6,446 bases of DNA from CAYYVJ01 sp964475115 (GTDB taxonomy: Bacteria > Bacillota > Clostridia > Lachnospirales > Lachnospiraceae), in contig CAYYVJ010000103.1 in the NCBI GenBank assembly GCA_964475115.1, positions 1 to 6,446 on the forward strand, written 5' to 3'. The position numbers were made by a program, and so were the translations under genes. The stretch's first letter is position 1. Each line of letters opens with the position of its first letter. Below the pieces are notes generated by a model. The model saw only the letters and a list, made by a program, of their open reading frames with translations. It did no database searches and was not told the origin of the DNA. Positions 1-6,229 of the stretch are shown here, in pieces.

Positions 1-1651
1 AATTACAGATTTGCGTGATGAATCAGATCGTACAGGTATGCGTATTTGTATTGAACTAAGAAGAGATGTAAATGCAAATATAATATTAAATCAACTATAT
101 AAACATACACAGTTGCAAGACACATTTGGTGTTATCATGTTAGCTTTAGTAGATAATGAACCAAAAGTTCTTAATCTTTTACAGATGTTGAATTACTATC
201 TAAAACATCAAGAAGAAGTAGTAACTAGAAGAACCGAGTATGAATTAAATAAAGCAGAAGAAAGAGCACATATTTTAGAAGGTTTAATAATAGCCCTTGA
301 TAATATTGATGAAGTTATACGAATTGTAAGAAGTTCTAGAACAACTCAAATAGCAAAAGAGGGATTAACAGAGAGATTTGGTTTGTCAGATACTCAATCC
401 CAAGCAATCGTAGATATGCGTATCCGTGCATTAACAGGATTAGAAAGAGAAAAGTTAGAACTTGAGTACAAGGATTTAATGGATAAAATTATAGAGTTGA
501 AGGCTATTTTGGCTGATAAAAAACTTCTTCTTATTTTAATTAAAGATGAAATAACAGTAATCGGAAATAAGTATAGAGATGAAAGAAGAACAAGAATAGG
601 ATACGACGAATATGATATGTCTATGGAGGATATGATTCCATTAGAAAATACTATAATAGCCATGACAAACCTTGGTTATGTGAAACGTATGACGGTTGAT
701 AATTTTAAAAACCAACATCGTGGAGGTAAAGGTATAAAAGGAATGCAAACCCTAGAAGAAGACTATATTGAAGAACTTTTAATGACTACAACACATCATT
801 ATTTAATGTTCTTTACCAATAAGGGTAAGGTATATCGATTAAAAGCATATGAGATTCCAGTAGCTAGTCGTACTGCTAGAGGAACTGCTATTATCAACTT
901 ACTACAGTTGATGCCAGGAGAAAAGATAACATCCGTAATCGCCATAAAGGAATACAAAGAAGGAAATTATCTATTCATGGCAACAAAAAAAGGTATTGTT
1001 AAAAAGACAGAAATTATTGAATATCAAAATATTCGAAAGAATGGCCTACAATCAATAACACTTCGAGAAGATGATGAATTAATTGAAGTAAAATTTACAG
1101 ATAATGAAAAGGATATTATTTTAGTTACTAAGTTAGGACAATGTATACGCTTTAATGAAAATAATGTAAGGCATACAGGAAGAAGTTCAATGGGTGTAAT
1201 TGGAATGAATTTATCGGATGAAGATGAAGTAATTGGAATGCAGCTTAATACGCAAGGAGAGTCTTTACTATTTGTATCTGAAAAAGGTATGGGAAAACGT
1301 ACTTCTATGGATGAGTTTACAAAACAACATCGTGGAGGTAAGGGAGTAAAATGCTATAAGATAAATGAAAAGACAGGAAATGTAATAGGTGTTAAAGCTG
1401 TTGAAGATGATCAAGAGATAATGATAATTACTACAGAAGGAATTATCATACGTCTTGGAGTAAATGATATATCCAAGGTAGGTCGTATTACATCTGGTGT
1501 TAAGCTTATAAATTTAGGTGAAGACACTAGTGTAGCAAGCATTGCAAAAGTAAGAGAAAGTGAATTAAATACAGAAGAATTAATTGAAGAATTAGAAGAA
1601 TTAGTAGAAGAAACATTAGAAGAAGTAATAGAAGAAATAATAGAAGAATAA
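1..1651 (+). CDS. gyrA: DNA gyrase subunit A, 3' part (5' end outside window)
   Basis: GyrA is the DNA-cleaving and DNA-wrapping subunit of gyrase (A2B2), which introduces negative supercoils in the cytoplasm. The reading frame is open through the left edge: it reads ITDLRDESDRTG from base 2, so the TTG at 11 is an internal Leu codon, not a start. Roughly 290 N-terminal residues, including the winged-helix domain and catalytic Tyr, should lie upstream. Numbering from base 11, residues 1-190 are the end of the breakage-reunion domain and its coiled coil (RAHILEGL at 85-92, RALTGLEREK at 139-148). Residues about 210-515 are the six-bladed beta-pinwheel that wraps DNA. A GyrA box, QHRGGKG, lies at 235-241 and an identical heptad at 439-445. 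The last 31 residues (516-546) are very acidic. A terminator follows seven bases after the stop. Identification is secure from continuous similarity to Bacillus GyrA as I remember it. Confidence 0.97.
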   Translation, partial: ITDLRDESDRTGMRICIELRRDVNANIILNQLYKHTQLQDTFGVIMLALVDNEPKVLNLLQMLNYYLKHQEEVVTRRTEYELNKAEERAHILEGLIIALDNIDEVIRIVRSSRTTQIAKEGLTERFGLSDTQSQAIVDMRIRALTGLEREKLELEYKDLMDKIIELKAILADKKLLLILIKDEITVIGNKYRDERRTRIGYDEYDMSMEDMIPLENTIIAMTNLGYVKRMTVDNFKNQHRGGKGIKGMQTLEEDYIEELLMTTTHHYLMFFTNKGKVYRLKAYEIPVASRTARGTAIINLLQLMPGEKITSVIAIKEYKEGNYLFMATKKGIVKKTEIIEYQNIRKNGLQSITLREDDELIEVKFTDNEKDIILVTKLGQCIRFNENNVRHTGRSSMGVIGMNLSDEDEVIGMQLNTQGESLLFVSEKGMGKRTSMDEFTKQHRGGKGVKCYKINEKTGNVIGVKAVEDDQEIMIITTEGIIIRLGVNDISKVGRITSGVKLINLGEDTSVASIAKVRESELNTEELIEELEELVEETLEEVIEEIIEE

Positions 1652-1657
1652 AAAAAG

Positions 1658-1697
1658 AAATGAGGAGCCTGTTAAAAGCTCCTCATTTTTGTTTTTT
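1658..1697. terminator. Bidirectional Rho-independent terminator between convergent genes
   Basis: The arms AAATGAGGAGC (1658-1668) and GCTCCTCATTT (1678-1688) pair perfectly around a 9-base loop. On the plus strand the stem runs into T-rich sequence (T at 1686-1690 and 1692-1697), which suits termination of gyrA. Upstream lies an A-rich stretch (1650-1660) that reads as a U-run on the minus strand, so the same hairpin can end the permease operon, whose stop codon is at 1716-1718. The location in the 64-base convergent gap supports dual use. Confidence 0.92.
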
Positions 1698-1715
1698 AGA
1701 AAAAATATAAATATA

Positions 1716-2534
1716 TTATTCTAAGTTTAATTTTTTATTTAAAATATAATTTGTTATTAAAAAGAAAATAATTCCAAATATTGTGGATATCACAAGTGAA
1801 AAAATGAAAGCATCGTTCATAATTGTTATTATTTCATTCGTTACTGAATCATATGAATTATTTAGTGTTTGATAATTACTAGTATTAAATCCATAGATAA
1901 ACATAACGGCAGTTGAAACAAATTGTATTATAAAATTAATTACAAAGTAAGCTACAATAGATCCTATAATTCTATATTTATTAGAAATGTGACCAATTGC
2001 AATTGAAACATAGAACATTAGGGTGCCTGAAATCTGGCCAACTAAAATAAGTAGTAAGGTTAGAACAATAAATACAATTAAGCTGTTTCCTAATATATTA
2101 TATCCTTCATTTAGCAAGATTTTTATTTTTTCCCAAAAAAGCCCGATATAACCAGATCCTAATAATAAAATACAGATAGATAAAATAACCATTATTAAGC
2201 TTAAAAGATTCCAGAATAAAGAAATCAAAAGTTTGCTTGTAATATGCTGATGAGATTTGGCAGGTAAAGTAAACATTAAATAACCTTCATCTCCTAATAA
2301 ATTTTTGTAAAACCTTAAGATTGTAATAATAAAAGCTACTACAAAAACAGCACAAATAATCAAAATATAAGCAGTGAGAAAAAGAACTTTAAAAATTTCT
2401 AAAAAAGACGATTCATTAATATTTATTTCAAAGAAAATTTTATTAAAAATAGTAATACATATTAAAGTAATATAGAGTGGAATAAAAAATCTAGTTGTTG
2501 CTTTTAGTTCATGTTTTAATAGTTTACCTAACAT
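1716..2534 (-). CDS. ABC-2-type transporter permease, six membrane helices
   Basis: This is a 272-residue integral membrane protein, probably the transmembrane half of an ABC exporter powered by the ATPase encoded immediately upstream. Hydrophobic segments lie at about 17-35, 48-72, 103-126, 151-180, 188-215 and 243-265, giving six predicted helices. There is no signal peptide or large outer domain; the longest non-membrane stretch near the C-terminal half is about 216-242. The N-terminus (MLGKLLKHELKATTRFF) and the segment RFYKNLLGDEGYLMFTLP at 74-91 are of a type I associate with uncharacterised ABC permeases of Clostridia. The ATG at 2532-2534 overlaps the end of the ATPase gene by seven bases and has a strong AGGGAGGT Shine-Dalgarno (minus strand of 2541-2548), so the start is well supported and translation is probably coupled. 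The substrate cannot be read from sequence. With a single permease gene, a homodimer is likely. Confidence 0.85.
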   Translation of the reverse strand: MLGKLLKHELKATTRFFIPLYITLICITIFNKIFFEININESSFLEIFKVLFLTAYILIICAVFVVAFIITILRFYKNLLGDEGYLMFTLPAKSHQHITSKLLISLFWNLLSLIMVILSICILLLGSGYIGLFWEKIKILLNEGYNILGNSLIVFIVLTLLLILVGQISGTLMFYVSIAIGHISNKYRIIGSIVAYFVINFIIQFVSTAVMFIYGFNTSNYQTLNNSYDSVTNEIITIMNDAFIFSLVISTIFGIIFFLITNYILNKKLNLE

Positions 2535-3226
2535 TTAAATACCTCCCTAAATAATGAGTCTATAGACACTCCTTCCTTAGAACGAATATCATCTACTGAG
2601 GATGTTTTAACTATTTTACCGTATTGAATAAAAATTATATCATCTAGAATTTGTTCGATATCAGAAATTAAATGAGTGGAAATCAAAATGGTACCATGTT
2701 CATTGTAATTACTTAATATAGTATTTAAAATATAATCTCTAGCTGCTGGATCAACACCGCCAATAGGTTCATCTAAAATATAAAGATCGGAATTTCTGCT
2801 CATTACAAGTATTAATTGAACCTTTTCCTTTGTACCTTTAGACATAGTTTTTAATCTATCGTTTGGATTGATATTTAGTCTTTTTAGCATTTCATAAGCT
2901 TTGTTTTTATCAAAGTTACTATAAAAATCTCCAAAAAAATCTATGATATCACAAACCTTCATCCAGTTGTTTAAATAAGTTCGCTCAGGTAGATAAGAAA
3001 CAATTTCTTTTGTTTGTGTACTAATGTTCATTCCATTAATAAGAATTTCGCCGTTTGTAGGAGAAAGAAGACCATTTGCCATCTTAATTAAAGTTGTTTT
3101 ACCACTTCCATTAGGGCCAAGCAAACCAATAATTCTTCCTTTTTCTAAAGTTAAATTAATATTTGAGATTGCTTCTACGTTGCCGAACTTTTTTGTAAGG
3201 TTATTACATTCTAATATTGGATTCAT
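2528..3226 (-). CDS. ABC transporter ATP-binding protein
   Basis: This 232-residue nucleotide-binding subunit should sit on the cytoplasmic face and drive the adjacent permease by ATP hydrolysis. All core motifs are present: Walker A GPNGSGKT at 37-44, Q-loop position in SYLPE at 77-81 (Glu in place of the usual Gln), signature MSKGTKEK at 128-135 (in place of LSGGQ), Walker B LYILDEP at 148-154 with catalytic Glu153, D-loop GGVDP at 156-160, and switch His185 in STH. The Glu Q-loop and SKGT/SKGM signatures recur in the YtrB-like branch of small ABC-2 ATPases, so I read them as subfamily features rather than defects. The ATG (3224-3226) overlaps the regulator's TGA in an ATGA arrangement and is preceded by AAGGAG (minus strand of 3235-3240) eight bases upstream. 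It is the middle gene of a regulator-ATPase-permease operon, and a cognate exporter or antibiotic/envelope-stress role is inferred from that layout only. Confidence 0.93.
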   Translation of the reverse strand: MNPILECNNLTKKFGNVEAISNINLTLEKGRIIGLLGPNGSGKTTLIKMANGLLSPTNGEILINGMNISTQTKEIVSYLPERTYLNNWMKVCDIIDFFGDFYSNFDKNKAYEMLKRLNINPNDRLKTMSKGTKEKVQLILVMSRNSDLYILDEPIGGVDPAARDYILNTILSNYNEHGTILISTHLISDIEQILDDIIFIQYGKIVKTSSVDDIRSKEGVSIDSLFREVFKC

Positions 3227-3594
3227 GAATTCATCTCCTTCAATAATTTTTGAATAAGTTCGATAGTTTCTGTGGAGCTAAAACCTAATTGCTTCATTTT
3301 TTCAAAAAAAGCAGTTATTTCATTTTTTGCAAAGGTTGTTTTAAGGGTTTCGATCATCTTAGTATCCTCCGTTATAAATCTTCCAGCAGTCCTTTGTGTA
3401 TAAACCAAACCACTCCGCTCTAATTCGGCTAATGCTTTTTGCATAGTATTAGGATTAACAGAAGCTTCTTCAGCTAAATCTCTAACAGATGGAAGTTTAT
3501 CTCCAGGTTTGAATTTGCCTGAAATAATGCTTAACTCTATATGTTCAAGCAATTGCAAATAGATAGGACGGTCAGATTTTAAATTCCATGACAT
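3223..3594 (-). CDS. GntR-family transcriptional regulator, YtrA subfamily
   Basis: This is a 123-residue DNA-binding protein. The N-terminal winged helix-turn-helix spans about 8-76: PIYLQLLEHIELSII begins it, the recognition region LPSVRDLAEEASVNPNTMQ is at 34-52, and the wing with GRFI at 71-74 closes it. Only about 45 residues follow (80-123), predicted helical. GntR proteins with such a short C-terminal part and no ligand-binding fold of FadR or HutC size belong to the YtrA subfamily, whose genes are usually first in an operon with ABC transporter genes and usually repress it. That is the layout here. The ATG at 3592-3594 has an AAGGAGG Shine-Dalgarno (minus strand of 3601-3607). The stop overlaps the ATPase start by four bases. 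A consensus promoter and an operator-like palindrome lie just upstream, so autorepression is likely. The inducer is unknown. Confidence 0.93.
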   Translation of the reverse strand: MSWNLKSDRPIYLQLLEHIELSIISGKFKPGDKLPSVRDLAEEASVNPNTMQKALAELERSGLVYTQRTAGRFITEDTKMIETLKTTFAKNEITAFFEKMKQLGFSSTETIELIQKLLKEMNS

Positions 3595-3617
3595 AGTATT
3601 CCTCCTTTTGAATTAAT

Positions 3618-3635
3618 GTACTAAGTAATTAATAC
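3618..3635. promoter_or_regulatory. Putative operator of the GntR regulator (imperfect palindrome)
   Basis: GTACTAAGTAATTAATAC is an 18-base palindrome with 7 of 9 pairs matching, of the form GTAnTAAnTAnTTAnTAC. GntR-family operators characteristically have GT...AC outer dyads, which this has. It begins one base downstream of the operon's -10 box and covers the expected transcription start near 3630, the position where a bound repressor would block initiation. The assignment to this regulator is inference. Confidence 0.6.
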
Positions 3636-3636
3636 A

Positions 3637-3665
3637 ATAATACATATTAGAAACATATTTGTCAA
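3637..3665 (-). promoter_or_regulatory. Sigma-A promoter of the GntR-ABC operon
   Basis: On the minus strand, TTGACA (3660-3665) and TATTAT (3637-3642) are separated by exactly 17 bases. The -35 is perfect consensus and the -10 matches 5 of 6 positions. The expected start site is near 3630, about 35 bases before the regulator's ATG. Confidence 0.85.
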
Positions 3666-3683
3666 GTGTATTTTTTGTGTTTT

Positions 3684-3712
3684 TTAATACTTTTTTAATA
3701 CCATTTTATTAT
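3684..3712 (+). promoter_or_regulatory. Possible promoter of the fumarase operon
   Basis: TTAATA (3684-3689, 4 of 6 match) and TATTAT (3707-3712, 5 of 6) are 17 bases apart, about 66 bases before the fumA start. A competing choice is an extended -10, TGCGATAAT at 3719-3727, with no recognisable -35. The region is T-rich and only one or neither may be real. Confidence 0.4.
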
Positions 3713-3778
3713 GTTTTATGCGATAATAAACTCATTAACTACAAATTTAAATAGAAAGAACTTACTGGAGGATATATT

Positions 3779-4621
3779 GTGAGGAAGATTCTCGTTGAAG
3801 ATATAGAAAAGAATATAAAAGAAATGTGTGTAGAAGTTAATTATAATCTTTCTCCAGATATGAAGTTAGCATTAGAAGATGCTAAGAAAAAGGAAATATC
3901 ACCTTTAGGAGTTAAAATTCTAGAGCAATTAGAGGAAAATTTACTTATATCAAAAAAGGATCTAATACCAATTTGCCAAGACACAGGTATGGCTGTTGTA
4001 TTTATTAAGGTTGGACAAGAAGTAAGTTTTATTGGCGGTAGCCTAGAAAAATCTATACACGAAGGTGTTAGAAAAGGCTATAAAGAAGGATTTTTAAGAA
4101 AATCTGTAGTAAAAGATCCTATATATAGAGAGAACACAAATGATAATACTCCAGCTGTAATACATTATGAAATCATAGAAGGTGCTAGTGTTGAAATAAC
4201 ACTAGCGCCAAAAGGTTTTGGAAGTGAAAATATGAGTAGGATATTTATGTTAAAACCATCTGATGGGATAGAGGGCGTAAAAGATGCTGTTTTAACAGCT
4301 GTAAAAGAAGCTGGACCAAATGCATGTCCTCCAATGGTAGTGGGAGTTGGTATAGGTGGTACCTTTGAAAAATGTGCTGTTTTGGCAAAAAAGGCATTAT
4401 TAAGAAATGTAAATATTAGTTCACCGATACCTTATATAGAAGAATTAGAAAAAGAATTATTAGTAAAAATAAACCAATTAGGGATTGGGCCTGGAGGTTT
4501 AGGTGGAACACAAACGGCTTTAGCTATTAATATAGAAACCTATCCTACCCATATAGCAGGCCTTCCTGTTGCGATAAATATATGCTGCCATGCGAATAGA
4601 CATATAACAAGAATTATATAG
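3779..4621 (+). CDS. fumA: Class I fumarate hydratase, alpha subunit
   Basis: This is the iron-sulfur subunit of a two-subunit class I fumarase, which interconverts fumarate and L-malate. It is cytoplasmic and works with the beta subunit encoded next. At 280 residues it has the usual length for the separate alpha chain. The three expected [4Fe-4S] ligands are visible: Cys66 in PICQDTG (64-70), Cys183 in PNACPPMVVG (180-189) and Cys270 in NICCHANRH (267-275). Cys269 sits beside the last, where I recall many homologues having Asn. Such clusters are oxygen-sensitive, in keeping with an anaerobe. The start is GTG at 3779, supported by GGAGG at 3767-3771 with seven bases between; no ATG lies nearby in frame. 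The related L(+)-tartrate dehydratase TtdA cannot be excluded by motifs alone, but fumarase is the more likely role. The symbol follows two-subunit usage. Confidence 0.92.
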   Translation: MRKILVEDIEKNIKEMCVEVNYNLSPDMKLALEDAKKKEISPLGVKILEQLEENLLISKKDLIPICQDTGMAVVFIKVGQEVSFIGGSLEKSIHEGVRKGYKEGFLRKSVVKDPIYRENTNDNTPAVIHYEIIEGASVEITLAPKGFGSENMSRIFMLKPSDGIEGVKDAVLTAVKEAGPNACPPMVVGVGIGGTFEKCAVLAKKALLRNVNISSPIPYIEELEKELLVKINQLGIGPGGLGGTQTALAINIETYPTHIAGLPVAINICCHANRHITRII

Positions 4622-4635
4622 AGAAGAGGAAAGTT

Positions 4636-5196
4636 GTGGAACGTCATATAAAAGTACCTATAAGTGATGAAGATGCAAAGAGTTTAAGAGCTGGAGATTA
4701 TGTATATCTAACTGGAACAATATATACAGCAAGAGATGCAGCCCATAAACGAATGCATGAAGCTATGGAAAACAAAGAAGAACTACCTATAGATTTGAAA
4801 AATAACATGATATATTATATGGGACCTTCGCCTGCTAGGGAAGGAAATGTGATAGGGTCAGCTGGTCCTACTACAAGTAGTAGGATGGACAAATATACAA
4901 CAGCCCTGCTTAATCTTGGATTAAAGGGAATGATAGGAAAAGGGAAGCGTTCCGCTGAAGTAAAAGAATCTATAGTGGAAAATAATGCGGTATACTTTGC
5001 AGCAACAGGTGGAGCAGGTGCATTGTTATCAAAAAAAATTTTAAATTCAAAGATAATAGCATATAATGATTTGGGAACAGAAGCTATAAGGGAGTTAATT
5101 GTTGAAGATTTTCCAATTATTGTAGTAATTGATTCAGAGGGAAATGATTTATATGAGAATGAAGTTAAAAAATATAAAATAGATGGTTTAGAATAG
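4636..5196 (+). CDS. fumB: Class I fumarate hydratase, beta subunit
   Basis: This is the partner of the alpha chain, supplying most of the substrate-binding residues of the class I hydratase. Its 186 residues match the separate beta subunit and correspond to the C-terminal domain of one-chain enzymes such as E. coli FumA. Visible conserved blocks are GTIYTARDAAHKR (27-39), GPSPA (63-67), GSAGPTTSSRMD (74-85), GKGKRSAE (101-108), AATGGAGAL (122-130), DLGTEAI (145-151) and DSEGNDLY (166-173). Thr79, Arg33, Arg83 and Lys102 are, by position in these blocks, my candidates for active-site residues. The gene starts 14 bases after the alpha stop with GTG at 4636 and a GAGG at 4626-4629, so the two subunits are surely co-transcribed. 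TtdB-type tartrate dehydratase is the alternative reading. The symbol here means the beta chain, not the E. coli isozyme FumB. Confidence 0.92.
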   Translation: MERHIKVPISDEDAKSLRAGDYVYLTGTIYTARDAAHKRMHEAMENKEELPIDLKNNMIYYMGPSPAREGNVIGSAGPTTSSRMDKYTTALLNLGLKGMIGKGKRSAEVKESIVENNAVYFAATGGAGALLSKKILNSKIIAYNDLGTEAIRELIVEDFPIIVVIDSEGNDLYENEVKKYKIDGLE

Positions 5197-5200
5197 ATAG

Positions 5201-5208
5201 AAAGGTGA
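5201..5208 (+). promoter_or_regulatory. Ribosome binding site that sets the plsC start
   Basis: AAAGGTGA contains AGGTGA, a perfect match to the 3' part of the AGGAGGTGA consensus, five bases before the ATG at 5214. A possible upstream GTG start at 5205 lies inside this site and has no good Shine-Dalgarno of its own, so the ATG is preferred. Confidence 0.75.
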
Positions 5209-5213
5209 ACAAT

Positions 5214-5924
5214 ATGAAAAGAATTATATATTTAATTATAAAGTGCTTTTATATTGTACCAATTTGGTTTTTAAAAATTAGTTGGTATGGTAAATCAGAT
5301 AAATATACAGAAGAGGAGAAGTATAACCTTCTTCATAAAATAACAACAAAGGTAAATAAAGCAGGGAAGATAGTTATTGAACCACATGGTTTATCAAATC
5401 TTCCTAAAGAAAATGGATATATTATGTTTCCAAATCATCAAGGAATGTTTGATGTGTTAACTTTATTAGAAACACATAAACGTCCATTTTCTGTAGTTAT
5501 AAAAAAAGAAGCGGAAAATGTAATTTTATTAAAACAGGTAATCAGATTGCTTAAAGCGCAAGTTATAGACAGAGATGATATTCGTCAATCAATGAATGTT
5601 ATAATGCAAATGACAAAGGAAGTAAAAGAAGGAAGAAATTATGTTATATTTCCAGAAGGCACACGTTCAAAAAACAAAAACAATCTGCTTGAATTCAAAG
5701 GTGGAAGTTTTAAAAGTGCTAAGAATGCAAAATGTCCTATTGTACCAGTGACATTAATTGATTCCTATAAAGCATTTGATACCAATTCTATAGAACCTAT
5801 TACAGTTGAAGTTCATTATTTACCTCCATTATATTATGAGGAGTATAAAGATATGAAATCTGTAGACATAGCAAAAGAAGTAAAATGTAGAATAGAGACT
5901 GTAATTAAGATGCAAGAAAAATAA
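5214..5924 (+). CDS. plsC: 1-acyl-sn-glycerol-3-phosphate acyltransferase (PlsC family)
   Basis: This enzyme acylates lysophosphatidic acid to phosphatidic acid, the second acylation of phospholipid synthesis, at the membrane. From the ATG at 5214 it has 236 residues, the usual size. The acyltransferase motifs are in order: motif I NHQGMFD at 74-80 (the HX4D catalytic pair, His75 and Asp80), a motif II-like VIDRDD at 117-122, motif III FPEGTRS at 146-152, and motif IV CPIVPVTL at 174-181. A hydrophobic N-terminal stretch at about 4-20 (IIYLIIKCFYIVPIWFL) is a probable membrane anchor. It starts 17 bases after fumB, so it is probably the third gene of that operon, though a metabolic link to fumarase is not obvious. 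No convincing terminator follows before the tRNA promoter. Specificity for the acyl donor (acyl-ACP or acyl-CoA) is not readable here. Confidence 0.93.
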   Translation: MKRIIYLIIKCFYIVPIWFLKISWYGKSDKYTEEEKYNLLHKITTKVNKAGKIVIEPHGLSNLPKENGYIMFPNHQGMFDVLTLLETHKRPFSVVIKKEAENVILLKQVIRLLKAQVIDRDDIRQSMNVIMQMTKEVKEGRNYVIFPEGTRSKNKNNLLEFKGGSFKSAKNAKCPIVPVTLIDSYKAFDTNSIEPITVEVHYLPPLYYEEYKDMKSVDIAKEVKCRIETVIKMQEK

Positions 5925-5948
5925 ATATAGAAAACATGCAAAAAGGAA

Positions 5949-5977
5949 TTGACAAAGAAAGGTTCATTTAGTATAAT
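5949..5977 (+). promoter_or_regulatory. Perfect consensus sigma-A promoter of the tRNA gene
   Basis: TTGACA (5949-5954) and TATAAT (5972-5977) both match consensus at every position, with the optimal 17-base spacer. The start site should be near 5984, about 55 bases before the mature tRNA. The -35 begins only 24 bases after the plsC stop. Confidence 0.93.
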
Positions 5978-5983
5978 AACTTT

Positions 5984-6035
5984 TGCGCTACAAGTGGCGT
6001 ATGAATCATTTAAGTGAATATAGAAAAACTTAAAT
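5984..6035 (+). other. tRNA-Ser 5' leader with two hairpins
   Basis: The first hairpin pairs TGCGCTA (5984-5990) with TGGCGTA (5995-6001) around CAAG, with two G-U pairs, and starts at the predicted transcription start. The second pairs ATTTAAGT (6008-6015) with ACTTAAAT (6028-6035) perfectly around 12 bases and ends three bases before the tRNA. They may guide 5' processing or protect the transcript; function is inference. Confidence 0.55.
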
Positions 6036-6038
6036 TCA

Positions 6039-6126
6039 GGAGAAATACTCAAGAGGCTGAAGAGGCGCCCCTGCTAAGGGTGTAGGTCGTTTACGCGGCG
6101 CGAGGGTTCAAATCCCTCTTTCTCCG
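6039..6126 (+). tRNA. tRNA-Ser (anticodon GCU)
   Basis: This is an 88-base class II tRNA that folds completely. Acceptor stem GGAGAAA (6039-6045) pairs with TTTCTCC (6119-6125), with discriminator G6126. The D stem is CTC/GAG. The anticodon stem CGCCC (6066-6070) pairs with GGGTG (6078-6082), and the loop CTGCTAA carries anticodon GCT at 6073-6075, reading AGC and AGU serine codons. A long variable arm (6083-6101) can pair GTCG with CGGC, as expected for serine. The T stem is GAGGG/CCCTC with loop TTCAAAT. The 3' CCA is not encoded, so it must be added after transcription. Confidence 0.97.
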
Positions 6127-6137
6127 TTCTTTTTTTT
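6114..6137 (+). terminator. Possible termination site at the U-run behind the tRNA
   Basis: Eight T residues (6130-6137) follow the tRNA's 3' end by three bases. There is no separate hairpin; the only stems immediately upstream are the tRNA's own T arm and acceptor. Termination here is plausible but would be imperfect. Confidence 0.35.
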
Positions 6138-6200
6138 ACTAAAGGTAATTACATCTATATAGTAGAATAATAATTTCCTAATAAAGGTATTAAAAAGTTG

Positions 6201-6229
6201 TTGACAATTGTAAGTAAAATTGATATAAT
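6201..6229 (+). promoter_or_regulatory. rRNA operon promoter P1 (perfect consensus, extended -10)
   Basis: TTGACA (6201-6206) and TATAAT (6224-6229) are both perfect, 17 bases apart, and TGA at 6221-6223 adds an extended -10. The expected start is near 6236. A/T-rich sequence upstream could act as an UP element. Such strength is typical of stable-RNA promoters. Confidence 0.92.

Noticed and set aside
394..663. Minus-strand open frame of 89 codons inside gyrA
   Set aside because: It lies wholly inside the well-supported gyrA frame, has no recognisable domain, and its composition looks like the antisense of coding sequence.
3024..3257. Plus-strand open frame of 77 codons
   Set aside because: It is antisense to the ABC ATPase, including its Walker A region, and crosses into the regulator gene. 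It is a shadow.
5205..5207. GTG as the start of plsC
   Set aside because: It lies inside the AGGTGA Shine-Dalgarno that serves the ATG at 5214, and has no good site of its own.
6001..6033. Ten-codon leader peptide (ATG to TAA) before the tRNA
   Set aside because: It has no Shine-Dalgarno, no codon run suggesting attenuation, and precedes a tRNA rather than an mRNA.
5978..6038. T-box or riboswitch ahead of the tRNA-Ser gene
   Set aside because: The leader is about 55 bases, lacks the T-box motif and an antiterminator, and leads into a tRNA, not a metabolic gene.
5834..6052. Minus-strand open frame of 72 codons
   Set aside because: It runs antisense through the end of plsC, the consensus promoter and the first bases of the tRNA. 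There is no family resemblance.
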